This document shows positions 50,741 to 62,349 of a DNA stretch of 64,000 bases, one piece after another. Source of the stretch: Panopea generosa (lineage: Eukaryota > Mollusca > Bivalvia > Adapedonta > Hiatellidae); the NCBI GenBank assembly GCA_029582155.1, contig CM055901.1, forward strand, positions 42,123,616-42,187,615, given 5' to 3'. The notes beneath the pieces are model-generated. The model saw nothing but the letters and a program-made list of their open reading frames with translations. It had not been told where the DNA came from and ran no database searches. Position numbers and translations under genes: made by a program. Position 1 is the first letter of the stretch, and each line of letters opens with the position of its first letter.

Positions 50741-52590
50741 CATGTCACTAGCTAGTTTGTTTAAAATCTTTGACAGTTCATCGGTAAATGTGTTTACATC
50801 TTTGGCAGGTCACTGATAAATTTGTTTACATCTTCACAGGTCACTGATAAATTTGTTTACATCTTTGACAGGTATAGTAAATTTGTTTACATCTTTAGCA
50901 GGTCACTGATAAATTTGTTTACATCTTCGACAGGTCACTGATAAATTTGTTTAAATTTTTGACTGGCCACTAGTAAATTTGTTTACATCTTTCACAGGTA
51001 ACTGGTAAATTTGTTTACATCTTTGACAGGTCACTAGTAAGTTAGTTTACATCTTTGGCAGGTCACATAAACGTTTGTTTACATCGTTGACAGGTAACTG
51101 GTAAATTTGTTGACATCTTTGACAGGTCAATAGGAGGTTTGTTGACAATTTTGACAGGTCATTAGTAAGTTTGTTTACATCTTGGACAGGTAGCTGGTAA
51201 ATTTGTTTACATCTTTGAGAGGTCACTAGTAAATTTGCTTACACCTTTGGCAGGTCACTGATAATTTGTTTACATCTTTGGCAGGTCACTGATAAATTTG
51301 TTTACATCTTTGAAAGGTCACTAGTAAATTAGTTAACATCATTGGCAGGTCACATAAATGTTTGTTTACATCGTTGACCGGTAACTGGTAAATTTGTTGA
51401 CATCTTTGACAGGTCAATAGGAGGTTTGTTGACAATTTTGACAGGTCATTAGTAAGTTTGTTTACATTTTGGACAGGTAGCTGGTAAATTTGTTTACATC
51501 TTTGAGAGGTCACTAGTAAATTTGTTTACATCTTTGAAAGGTAACTGGTATATTTTTTTACATCTTTAACAGGGTATTAGTAAGTTTGTTAACATCTTTG
51601 GCAGGTCACTAATATGTTTATTTACATCTTTGACAGGTTACACATATGTTTGTTTACATTTTTGACAGGTCACTAGTAGGTTGGTTTACATCTTTGACAG
51701 GTTACTAGTAATTTTTTTTAACATTTTTGACAGGTCACTAGTAAATTTGCTTACACCTTTGGCAGGTCACTGATAATTTGTTTACATCTTTGGCAGGTCA
51801 CTGATAAATTTGTTTACATCTTTGAAAGGTCACTAGTAAATTAGTTAACATCATTGGCAGGTCACATAAATGTTTGTTTACATCTTTGACAGGACACTAA
51901 TAAGTTTGTTTATGTCTTTGACCTGGTAAGTTTGTTTACATCTTTGACAGGTCACTTGTAGGTTTACATCTTAGAATATTGATAATGTCATTGATAAATC
52001 TGGCTATATATTTGACATAACATTGTCCAAGATCAATGATATGTCTATAGTTTTTTATATTTCTTTGATTGACAAGAGATGGTAAAGATAATGTCATGTT
52101 TACATATTTGACAGAATATAACCAAGCTAATTGTTAGTCTGTTTTCATCATTGACAGAAAATAGTTGAGGTCACTGGCACATCTGTTTATGTCAAATCTT
52201 TAATAAGTCAAAGTATTGTAAAGGTCATTGGTAAGTATATTAACATCTTTCATAGAGCATGGTCAAGGCCACTGATAAATATGTTTACATCTTTGACAGG
52301 TCACTAGTAAGAAATAATATGTTTACAACTTTCATTGACAATATGCTAGTAAATATGTTGACATTGTTGACAAAACATGGTCATGACCACTGATAAATCT
52401 GTTGACATATTTGACAAAACATTGTGATTTCACTGGTAATTATGGTATATTAACATCTGAAAGAACAAGGTCACTGATAAGTCTGTCCACATTTTCACAT
52501 TTGACAAGTCACTGGTAAGTCTCTTTATATATTTGACAGGATAGATCACTGGTACATCTGTTATATATTTTGATAGAGTATGGTCTGTAT
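50741..52590 (+). repeat. 32-bp satellite, part 2 (more diverged)
   Basis: Units of the type CAGGTCACTGATAAATTTGT, TTACATCTTTGA; the GTAAG of part 1 is mostly GTAAATT or ATAAATT here. Blocks of several units are duplicated: about 51080-51230 recurs at 51372-51520, and 51233-51370 recurs at 51746-51885. The array decays toward 52300-52590. Confidence 0.88.
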
Positions 52591-52844
52591 ATATATATAT
52601 ATATATAAATTTTAGAGAAATAATTATGGAGATAATTATTTGTGAATAACCATGTACATAGCAGACTACGGTGAGCACGCCTAGCTGCAATGCAGACCAT
52701 AGACACAATATCAAGGCCTCTGCCAAATATGTATGTGTATATATATATATATATATGTCAAAAAAAAACTATGTAACATCATGGTCAAATCCATGGATAC
52801 CATACAGTTATTGATCTGAGGCCAGCTTGGTCAATACAGTGGAG

Positions 52845-53050
52845 TTTTTGGTTAGGTCGCATGAGCGACCGAACCCTATTTAAGGACCATTTAAGAAATT
52901 GACTCTAGGCGCTGCCATATTGAAACGTCACGATCACGTAATAAAAACACAGCATTCGCCACATGGAGGTCCCCATTGTTTTTCTAAACAGTGCATCATG
53001 GGAATATCCAAACTGCTATAGATATAAAAAACCTGGTCTAAAAGAAAAAT
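52845..53050 (+). repeat. Head of a hairpin-class repeat, GGTTAGGTCGC family
   Basis: TTTTGGTTAGGTCGCATGAG then CGACCGAACC forms a foldback (GGTT-GGTCGC paired with GCGACC-AACC). The downstream limit is uncertain. No tail recognised. Confidence 0.5.
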
Positions 53051-53901
53051 TCAAATGTGGTGTCTGTAATAGTTGATTGTGACGTTTTAATGCCCTAATT
53101 GAGATCACTATGAATTGTTCTTTGCATATTTAATCAGAAAAAAAATGATAATGCCTTCAATCAAGGAATTTTCTAAAACTCCTTGCTTAAATGAGGTTTA
53201 AAATTATCTTTTTTGGCAATTTATCGCCCTTTCTGACAGATTCCTACCGAGTTAATGTAAATGCTTTTCAAATAACGATGTATTTACTCAATTATTATAA
53301 TATGCTGAACCCATATCAATGGAAATAATAACACAATTAAAAGCTACAGTTGTTTACTTTACTCGATACAACAGAACTATAAAGATAGTTTACCAGTGTG
53401 ACATATTTTCAGCACATCGTCAGATTCAGATATCGCTGAACATGCACAAGTTTTGGAAAACAGTAATTTTTAACTGTTGTTTTTAAAAATAATATATCCA
53501 CGAATTAATTTAAAGTATGGATATGAATAATTTTAGAATATATTATGATCACAGTAGTAAATTCTATAGAACATAGCAGTAATTATGTTAGACAATATGT
53601 GAGGTAAGTTTCTTTTTAAATATGCAAATGGCAATACATATTGATTGAGATCAGTACATTTAAACATCAAAGTTACTATCAGGCACACCTGCATCACTGT
53701 GTCAGCTGGAACCTTGTCGGGATTTGGTATCACCCGTGTATTTAGTACCCTGTACAAGGAACCAAACTTACACATTCATTCACTTTAATTGCCACATCGT
53801 TTTATAAGACCTAACCATTTGAAGCAGCCAATTTGTTTTTATAAAAGTTGGGATGTAAACATACAGAACATTAGTTGCTATAATAAATGTCCTTATTTCA
53901 G
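53051..53901. other. Intron before RPTP exon e, no gene recognised
   Basis: AT-rich, no supported feature other than the TTTCAG acceptor at its end. Confidence 0.45.
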
Positions 53902-54051
53902 AACCAGTATCGGTTGATATATGACACACTGGCGCTATACGTACAGGTGTGGACCACAGTGATTCCCTCATCCCAGCTACCTGTAGTCACTCATAGATTA
54001 ATGCTCAAGGACCACGAGTCCAACATGCTGGGCTTTGAAAAAGAATTCCAG
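53902..54051 (+). CDS. RPTP exon e: end of D1 and D1-D2 linker
   Basis: TTTCAG acceptor, GTAAAA donor, phase 0 at both ends, 50 codons. It begins NQYRLIYDTLALYVQ, the counterpart of (QTE)EQYVFIHDAILEA that closes a classical PTP domain. Across the junction the Q-loop reads RSLNQY instead of QTEEQY: the first Gln is Arg, while the second Gln is kept. The remaining residues (WTTVIPSSQLPV, then NMLGFEKEFQ) form the linker into the next domain; a F-x-x-EF(Q/K) helix before the second domain is usual in RPTPs. Confidence 0.85.
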
Positions 54052-54261
54052 GTAAAATATCTCCCCAACATTTAGTGGTGAAATAAAATTTAAAAATGTG
54101 CCTTTTTAGTTTGACTTTTTGAGTATGTAAGGCTGATGGCCATGCAGGCTCCAACATTATCTTTCTACTGAGTTAACCACTTAGCTACCACTAACCAGGT
54201 TATTACATAAATTCATAGCTTTGTTATGACCAGGATCAGAGAGAATGTAGGAGATAAGCAG

Positions 54262-54450
54262 TTTAATGTATTAGTTTAAACTAATTCAATTTAGCTGGAT
54301 TGTGATGAAAGCTCAGAGCTTATATGAATTACTCACAAGTCTGCTTCCTGGGTAGAACCAGTACTGGGTGTTGTTTATTGAGAGGCATCGGGTTGAGCTG
54401 GGGATCAAACCCACAACCTCTATTATGAGCGGCCAACACACTATCACCCT
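54262..54450 (-). repeat. tRNA-derived SINE, family 4 (minus strand)
   Basis: Minus strand: CAGGGTGATAGTGTGTTGGC, GAGGTTGTGGGTTTGATCCC (B box), GTACTGGTTCTACCCAGGAA, GCAGACTTG, AAGCTCTGAGCTTTCATCAC. Same family as 46658-46870. Confidence 0.78.
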
Positions 54451-55240
54451 GTTTTATGTATTAAATATGTTATTTTATGGTTTTAGTGATTTTGAGGGTT
54501 TTAGTTATGCCATGGGATTTCATTATGTCGGGTTTTATCATACTGACACAAAGTATGCTTTTTAATTATAAATAAAAGGTGAAGCAAGATTTGTCATATT
54601 TACAAGTCCTATGTTTGCACCTGAAATTAGTTTTGGCAATATTATAAAACATTTGCAGTTTATATAATTACAATAAGTACAGTGCAGAAATTATAATATA
54701 TCAGTAATATATAACGACTTGGAGAGGTTTAAGTTAAGGTAAGATTAATTAATGGGAATATTTATAATAATCAATTTACAGCCAGGAAGATTTTGTGAGA
54801 AAACCACAATTGTTACAGAAAGTGTGGGAAATGCAGAGATCTGAGTAATTGATGACAAGAAGAAGTTTTAATAATTCATAGACTATAATATTAATTAAAA
54901 ACGGAAAGATATTAAATAATGTCATATTATTTTAATCTGCCAAAATTGTAACAGAAAAGAGCAAAAAATTATATAATTAGTATTTCTCCTGTAGTGTTCA
55001 CACACATCAAGTGCCTCTCAGGGCTTAACATTAATGCTCACCCGGCTGACGGAGACAACTGAATTGTGGGTATGGACAAGTAATATATACAGCTGCGAGC
55101 CTGACTGGACAAGTGAAAATTCAGAAATTAAACATGGCATCTCTTTTTTGCAAATCCCCTGTCTCGTATTTGCTTGTTTTTAAAACTCGGAGACTCCAAG
55201 TAGTTTTGTAAATAAACTACATTATCTAGTCAGTCAAGTG
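54451..55240. other. Intron, no gene recognised
   Basis: AT-rich, no supported feature. Confidence 0.4.
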
Positions 55241-56165
55241 TTTTTTAACCAGGTTTTTCAAAGTTGAAAACCTGGTTATTAGATTGGCGAAGTTGGCGGG
55301 CGGGTGGATGGGTGGTGTCAAGTTTTTCGTTTCCGTTCAATAACTAGAGTATTTTTTATTAAAACTGATGCAAACTTACACAAGGTGTGCACCTCTATAA
55401 AATCTAGGCCAAGTTTGAAAACCAGCCAATACAGATTATTTTCAGAGTTATGGCCCTTTAATTAGTCAAAAATGCTAAAATTGCCTGTTTACGCTTAATA
55501 ACTAGAGTATTCTTTATCAGAACTAAACAAACTTACACAAAGGGTGAATCTCTATAAAATCTAGGCCAAGTTCAATAACCGGCCAATTTAGACTATTATC
55601 TTTAGAGTAATGGCCCTTTAATTAGTCAAAAATGCTAAAATTTACCATTTCCGCTCAATAACTAGATTATTCTTTATCAGAACTGATGCAAACTTACACA
55701 AAGTGTGCATCTCTATAAAATCTAGGCCAGATTTGATAACCAGCCAATACGGACCATTATCTTCAGAGTTATGACCCTTTAATTAGTCAAAAATGCTAAA
55801 ATTGCCCGTTTCCGCTCAATTACTAGAGTATTCTTAATCAGAACTGAACCAAACTTACACAAAGTGTAAATCTCTATAAAATCTAGGCCAAGTTCAATAA
55901 CCAGCCAATTCAGACTATTATCTTTAGAGTAATGGCCCTTTAATTAGTCAAAAATGCTAAAATTTACTGTTTCCCCTCAATAACTAGAGTATTCTTTATC
56001 TGAACTGAAGCCAACTTACACAAAGTGTGTATCTCTATAAAATCTGAGCCACGTTCGATAACCAGCAAATTCTGACCATTATCTTTAGAGTTATGGCCCT
56101 TTAATTAGTCAAAAAAGCTAAAACTGATTGTTTCCGCGACCAATCTTATACAATTTTTCTAGTGG
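55241..56165 (+). repeat. Hairpin-headed repeat, AACCAGGTTTT family, ~163-bp internal period
   Basis: Head: AACCAGGTTTT at 55247-55257 and its exact complement AAAACCTGGTT about ten bases later form an 11-bp perfect stem. GGCGGGCGGGTGGATGGGTG follows. The body is five tandem copies of a ~163-bp segment (TTCCGCTCAATAACTAGAG, ACTTACACAAAGTGTG, TCTATAAAATCTAGGCC, GAGTTATGGCCCTTTAATTA). No CTTGTTT tail is evident. Confidence 0.78.
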
Positions 56166-56424
56166 TAAAGTAAAAATAATCTTTTTCTTTTGTTATTTTG
56201 ATGAAGATACTAAAAAAGTTCGGATTAATGTATTAATATGAAATTCCATTAACATGCACATTTTTATCTTGAAAATGGTTTGCAGTGCCCTTGCTCAGTT
56301 GATAGCCATGAGGCAAAAAATATTATAAAAAATACAAATGATTTATAAGAGAAACGTACAGGTCCGTTTAAAATTTTTCCAACACAGCTGAATTTCTCAT
56401 AATGTTTGATGCATTTTGTAATAA

Positions 56425-57949
56425 ACACTGAACAAAAAAAGAAACTACCAATTTCTATACATATCTCTTTACTGTTAAAAAAAAATCAACATGTCAAATG
56501 GCCTACATATGTTCAGGGGAGCGATTATGTGTCAAGTAAAACCAATTGTAACTGGATTGTATGCATTACACAAAAAAGAAAACGTTAACATTGGTTTTCT
56601 CATGCATGCACGGACCAGCATGATCCATGTCTGTGAAATTAAACCTTTCAGTCTGATTTTATAGACTTTGTTGTTAATAAGAAAAAGACGTTGAAAAAAA
56701 TTGAAATTTATTCAGTTTTCTTTCTTTTTGGTATGCATAGAATTCCACCAAATTTACGTGAACGTGCCATAGGCATGCTTAATGCTGGTATTGCGATGAA
56801 TGAGGTTGCTAGGGTTGTTGGCAGTTCTAGCCTTGCTATTCAAAACCTTAGGCAACGTTTTCAAGCAACAGGACTATGGAAGATTTACCATGTAGTGGAC
56901 GCCCACGTGTCATGATGCATGGGCAAGACCGCTATATCATGACCAACCACCTATGCAGTCATTTCCAAACTGCCACTGCTGCTAACACCCCTGGTACACA
57001 TAACAACCGAATATCTGACCAAACTGTACGCAATTGTCTGCACAAGGGTGGTCTACTTGGACAACGTCCTTATGTTGGCTGTTTTATGACGTGACGTCAC
57101 CGCGTAAATCATGTTAATTGGGCACGTACACACCATCGCTGGGTAAGGCAACAATGGAATAACGTTCTCTTCTCTGACGAGTCGAGATTTTCTATTCATC
57201 GAAGTATGGCAGGGTTCGAGTATACTGTAGAAGAAATGAATGTTATGCCGACTACTGTGTACTTGAACGAGATCGTTTTGGGGGTGGAGGTTTCATCATG
57301 GTCTGGGCAGGCATTGCGCATGGTTATCGCACACCTCTCATCATGATCGATGGGAATTTGAATGCCCAACGCTACCGAAATAAGATTCTTGCGAAGCACG
57401 TCATCCCACTGTTTCAAAATAATGCCAATATCACTCTGTTTCAACAGGATAATGCCACAAGCCATACAGCTAGAGATACTGTGAATTTCCTCTGGAGAAA
57501 TAACATTGCATCTATTGATGACTGGCCAGCCAAAAGCCCAGATCTGAATCCCATCGAACACATGTGGGATAATTTGGACAAACATGTTAGATGTCGCTCT
57601 ATTTCACCATCGAACGTCAATGAAATAACACAAGCTTTAATTCAGGAGTGGAAGAACAATCCACAGGCCAAATCAACACACTTGTCGGTTCTATGCGCCA
57701 CCGATTACAGGCAGTCCTCGATGCCCAAGGTGGCCATACCCGGTATTAATGTGTGATTTTGGTGTACGACCCCTACCACATTTAATCAACCATTTCATCA
57801 GTTTTCCATTAACGTAGAGCGATAAAATTTTCCACACAAATTCACATTGAAATACTCTTGCAATACATATAAAAATAATTTAACCCTTGTTTTCATATTT
57901 ACATATATCTGCACTTTAACACAGTGGAAGTTACTTATTTTGTTCAGTA
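56425..57949 (+). mobile_element. Tc1/mariner-family transposon (about 1.5 kb), decayed
   Basis: Left end CACTGAACAAAAAAAGAAAC and right end, read on the other strand, TACTGAACAAAATAAGTAAC are short inverted repeats around a Tc1-type transposase relic. Exact borders and the TA duplication are blurred by mutation. Confidence 0.78.
56733..57756 (+). pseudogene. Tc1-like transposase pseudogene (frameshifted)
   Basis: Chosen start ATG at 56733 (MHRIPPNLRERAIGML). The first HTH (ERAIGMLNAGIAMNEVARVVG) is followed by a frame change near 56870, then a second DNA-binding region (PCSGRPRV, the GRPR-like motif), a TGA at 57092-57094, and the first catalytic Asp in LFSDESRF. A second frame change lies near 57215-57258. 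The C-terminal half is open: GGGGFIMVWAGIAHGYR, QQDNATSHTARD (second Asp) and WPAKSPDLNPIEHMW (Glu), ending with TGA at 57754-57756. By my count 35 residues separate the second Asp from Glu, against 34 in typical Tc1. Such proteins cut and paste DNA at TA; this copy cannot make an intact protein. Confidence 0.9.
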
Positions 57950-58555
57950 TATTTGTAGAATCAAACATCGTGTTTAAGAAATTGTTGCTATCAGTTGAGC
58001 ATGTGTGACTTACCTCCTATCGGCGGGCACTGGAAACAATACCACCACTTAACCTCAATGTAAAATGTGAAAATATTCATGTATTATTTTATGAATATAC
58101 ATGTTTGTATCCGAGTATAATCACATAACATCTTTCATAATGTGAATTACGGAAGTAATATTTCAGCCAAACAAACAGTGAATAGCACAGAAACAAGAGA
58201 AAAACTTTATTTCATGCTGTTTTAACAAAACTATTGCATCAATGTTTTACAAATAAAAAACAAAATTTGAATTGTATGTTTTTTCATTTTCTGCTTCAAT
58301 ATACATAAAATTCTTGAATGAAATAGAGTTATAGTTACTGAATAGCTAAAATGTTTGAAACAACGTGGTTTTTGGGGAATTTCCATGTCTCTTGTTTTAA
58401 ATTCATGTTCACTTTGTTGTTCTAGTCAGTTTTTTAATTCATTAAGTTCTGTTGTTATATTATTATCTCTAAAGTTAAAAGTGCAATTTATTTTGTGAGG
58501 TATTAAATGAGTCATGTACGCGACTTGAAATGTTGTTGATAGTTATGTGATTGGC
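57950..58555. other. Intron, no gene recognised
   Basis: AT-rich, no supported feature. Confidence 0.4.
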
Positions 58556-58559
58556 ACAT

Positions 58560-60835
58560 TGTGATATTATGAATACTTATGTGACATGACAAAGTATTGA
58601 TACTGACATGTCTGACACAGTATTGGTACTTACTTGACTTGACACAGTATTGCTAATTACATGACATGACACAGTAATGGCACTTACATGACTTGACAAA
58701 TTATAGATAGTTACATGTCTGAAACAGTATTGGTACTTACTTGACTTGACACAGTATTGCTAAATAAATGACTTGACACAGTAATGGTACTTACATGACT
58801 TGACACAGTATTGGTACTTACATGACTTGACAAAGAAGTGATACTTACATGTCTGACACAGTAATGGAACTTACATGACTTGACAAAGTTTTGATACTTA
58901 CATGTCTGACACAATATAGGTACTTACATGACTTGACACAGTATTGCTAATTACATGACTTGACACAGTGATGGTTCTCACATGACTTGACAAAGTATTG
59001 ATACTTACATGTCTGACACAGTATTGGTACTTACTTGACTTGACACAGTATTGCTAATAACATGATTTGACAAAGTAATGGTACTTACATGACTTGACAC
59101 AGTATTAGTACTTACATGACATGACATAATGTTGGTTCTTACAGGACTTATTACAGTATTGCTAATAACATGATTTGACACAATTATGGTACTTACATGA
59201 CTTGACACAGTATTGCTAATTACATGACTTGACACAGCAATGGTTCTTACATGACTTGACAAAGTATAGGTACTAACATGACTTGACAAAGTATTGATAC
59301 TTATATGACTTGACACAGTAATGCTAATTACCTGACTTGACACAGTAATGGTACTAACATGACTTGACACAGTATTAGTACTTACATGACTTAACACAAT
59401 GTTGGTACTTTCATGACTTGACACGTACATGTACGTACATGTCTGACATACATGACTTGACACAGTATTGGTATTTACATGTCTGATTTGACACAGTATT
59501 GGTACTGACATGACTTGACACAATATTGGTACTTACATGACTTGACACAATATTAGTACTTACATGTCTGACACAGTATTGGTACTTACATGACTTGACA
59601 CAGTATTGGTACTGACATGACTTGACACAATATTAGTACTTACTTGACTAGACAAAGTATTGGTACTTACATGACTTGACACAGTAATGGTACTTACATG
59701 ACTTGACAAAGTAATGGTACTTACATGACTTGACACAGTATTGCTAATTACCTGACTTGACACAGTAATGGTACTAACATGACTTGACACAGTATTGGTA
59801 CTTACATGACTAGACACAATGTTGGTACTTTCATTACTTGACACAGTATTGGTACTTACATGTCTGACTTGACACATTATTGGTACTGACATGACTTGAC
59901 ACAATATTAGTACTTACATGTCTGACACAGTATTGGTACTTACATGACTTGACACAGTATTGGTATTTACATGTCTGACTTGACACAGTATTGGTACTGA
60001 CATGACTTGACACAATATAAGTACTTACATGTCTGATGCAGTATTTTACTTACATGACTTGACACAGTATTGGTACTGACATGACTTGACACAATATTAG
60101 TACTTACTTGACTTGACAAAGTATTGGTACTTACATGACTTGACACAGTAGTGGTACTGACATGACTTGACACAATATTAGTACTTACATGTCTGACACA
60201 GTATTGTACTTACATGACTTGACACAGTATTGGTACTGATATGGCTTGACACAGTATTGCCTTTTACATGACTTGACACCGTATTGGTACTGACATAACT
60301 TGACACAATATAAGTACTTAATATGTCTGGGACAGTATTAATACTTACATGACTTGACACATTGTTGGTACTTACACAACTTGACACAGTGTTGGTACTT
60401 GCATGAATTGACACAGTATTGCTGTTTGCATGACTTGACACAGTATTGGTACTTATATGTCTGACTTGACACACTATTGGTACTGACATGAATTGACACA
60501 ATATAAGTACTTACATGTCTGACACAGTATTGGTAATTACATGACTTGACACAGTATTGGTACTTACATGACTTGACACAGTATTGGTACATACATGTTT
60601 GACTTGACACAGACTTGGTACTGACATGACTTGACACAATATTAGTACTTACATGTCTGACACAGTATTAGTACTTACTTGACTTGACACAGTATTGGTA
60701 CTTACATGTCTGACTTGACACAGTATTGGTACTAACATGACTTGACACAGTATTGGTACTTACATGACTTGACACAGTGTTGGTACTTACATGAATCGAC
60801 ACAGTATAAGTACTTATAAGTCTCAACACACTTAA
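58560..60835. repeat. 27-bp satellite array (about 84 units)
   Basis: Unit ACTTACATGACTTGACACAG plus TATTGGT, with a shorter frequent variant ACTTACATGTCTGACACAGT-ATTGGT that lacks part of the middle, and hybrids TGTCTGACTTGACAC. Since 27 bases are nine codons, the minus strand gives open frames with a 9-residue period (SSHVSTNTV); these are not genes. Confidence 0.93.
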
Positions 60836-61085
60836 TTGGTTCAAATGTCAAACTCATCATTATTTGTGATTACCATCACTGTTAAATCTTGCAATATTCT
60901 GACCAAATCTGTTATGATTGTGGCCTATGGGATGTTAGGCTGGTGTCAATAATCCCATGCATATATCATATTTGATTAGGATGCATCGCAAGTGTATTGC
61001 CAAATAATAGCTACTAATTGACTTATTTCCCAAATTATGGCTGTTTTAAAATATTCTAGTGTATAAGTCATTCTTCATTTGACAG
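60836..61085. other. Intron end before RPTP exon f
   Basis: Unique sequence ending in a pyrimidine-rich stretch, TCTTCATTTGACAG. Confidence 0.5.
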
Positions 61086-61185
61086 TTCTTGCAAGAAATT
61101 GTGCCAAAGATTCCTATTGGAGATTGTGCCAGTGGTCACAGGGACGAAAATAGGAACAAGAGCAGAGACATTATGTTACTTCCAC
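61086..61185 (+). CDS. RPTP exon f: start of the second PTP domain (D2)
   Basis: Acceptor TTTGACAG, donor GTAAGT, phase 0 start, phase 1 end (33 codons plus one base). The peptide FLQEIVPKIPIGDCASGH followed by RDENRNKSRDIMLLP corresponds to the region F-x-L-x-x-VTPRL-x-x-DC in R2B D2 domains and to the N-x-x-KNR motif that opens PTP domains; NKSR here replaces KNRY or DKNR. A hairpin-class interspersed repeat begins only about a dozen bases after this donor. Confidence 0.83.
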
Positions 61186-61196
61186 GTAAGTATCAG

Positions 61197-62247
61197 TTTT
61201 TAGCTCTACTGGCCAAAGTTGATGGCGATGGCGCATTGTCTGTCGTCCGTCTGTCGTCTGTTAGAAGCACTTGCTCTGAAACCACTAGGCCAATTAAACT
61301 GAAACTTCACATGCATGTTTCTATTGCATAGGAGACAGAAGATTTTTTTTTTTTTCAAGCTGAAATTCAAGATGGCCGCTGTTACTAAAAATAGTCCAAA
61401 ATTTAAAAAATCTTCTTCTCATGAACGACCCATCAGATTTTCAAAATGTTTAGGTAGTAATGATGAGCAACTGTAGTTTTGTTAGATTTGTTCAAATGGT
61501 GTCCCTAGGGTTAAAAATAACGTCGCCCTGAGAGTTCAATAAGGGGACACATGTAATATAATATTTTTTTTTTTAATGGAAATGATTTTACATATATCTT
61601 CACAAAAGCATTGTTAGGTGAAGGAGGTTCAGATTTGTAAAAATGACTGGGTTCCACTGTCTTAAGGGGTCAGGAGGGGCCCTAAAAGGGTACAAATTGG
61701 GAATTACTAAAATCAATTTCTTAAGAACTGGTATGTCAGATTTGTACATATTTGATATAAATTATCTCCATGTGTAGAGGTTTGATTGCAGATAAGAATT
61801 TAGGGGCTAAAATTTATAGGGGCCCTGTAAGGGGACTAAGAATTTTACATAGGGATACTATGGGAAAACAGAAAATTCTCTTTTTCTTTCATCTATTCTG
61901 AAACCACTAGGCCAATTCAACTGAAACTTCACATGGATGTTTCTGTTGTGAAGGAGACTATATCAAAGATTTTTTTTTTCTATCTTAAATTCAAGATGGC
62001 CACCGTTACTAAAAATAGTCCAAAACTTAAAAAATCTTTTTCTTTTGAACGGTCCAACAGATTTTCAAAAAGTTTATGTAGTAATGATGACCAACTATAG
62101 TTTTGTTACATATTTTGTTCAAATGGTGTTTCTAGGGTTAAAAATTACCCTGTCCCGATGTTTCTATTGCATAGGAGAATTTCAAAAAGTGCTATGGCCA
62201 CTATGAGCCTGTATAGCTTCCTCAGGCCCTCTTGGGCTTCTTGTTTA
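61197..62247 (+). repeat. Hairpin-headed repeat, AGCTCTACTGGCC family (plus strand)
   Basis: Head TTTTAGCTCTACTGGCCAAA and GTCTGTCGTCCGTCTGTCG. The body includes AAGATGGCCGCTGTTACTAA, AAATAGTCC, GTTCAAATGGTGTCCCTAGG, a single ATAGGGGCCCTGTAAGGGG segment, and a second AAGATGGCCACCGTTACTAA segment. The tail CTCAGGCCCTCTTGGGCTTC ends TTGTTT. It is the inverted counterpart of 41710-43543 and begins 12 bp after the exon f donor. Confidence 0.8.
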
Positions 62248-62349
62248 ACAAAATATTTTGGTCATAACCTTTCAGTTATTATATCTATAAATACACCTGA
62301 GTCGGTGGTTAAGTTTAAACTCATTTTATACTCATTATTATTCCCGCAT

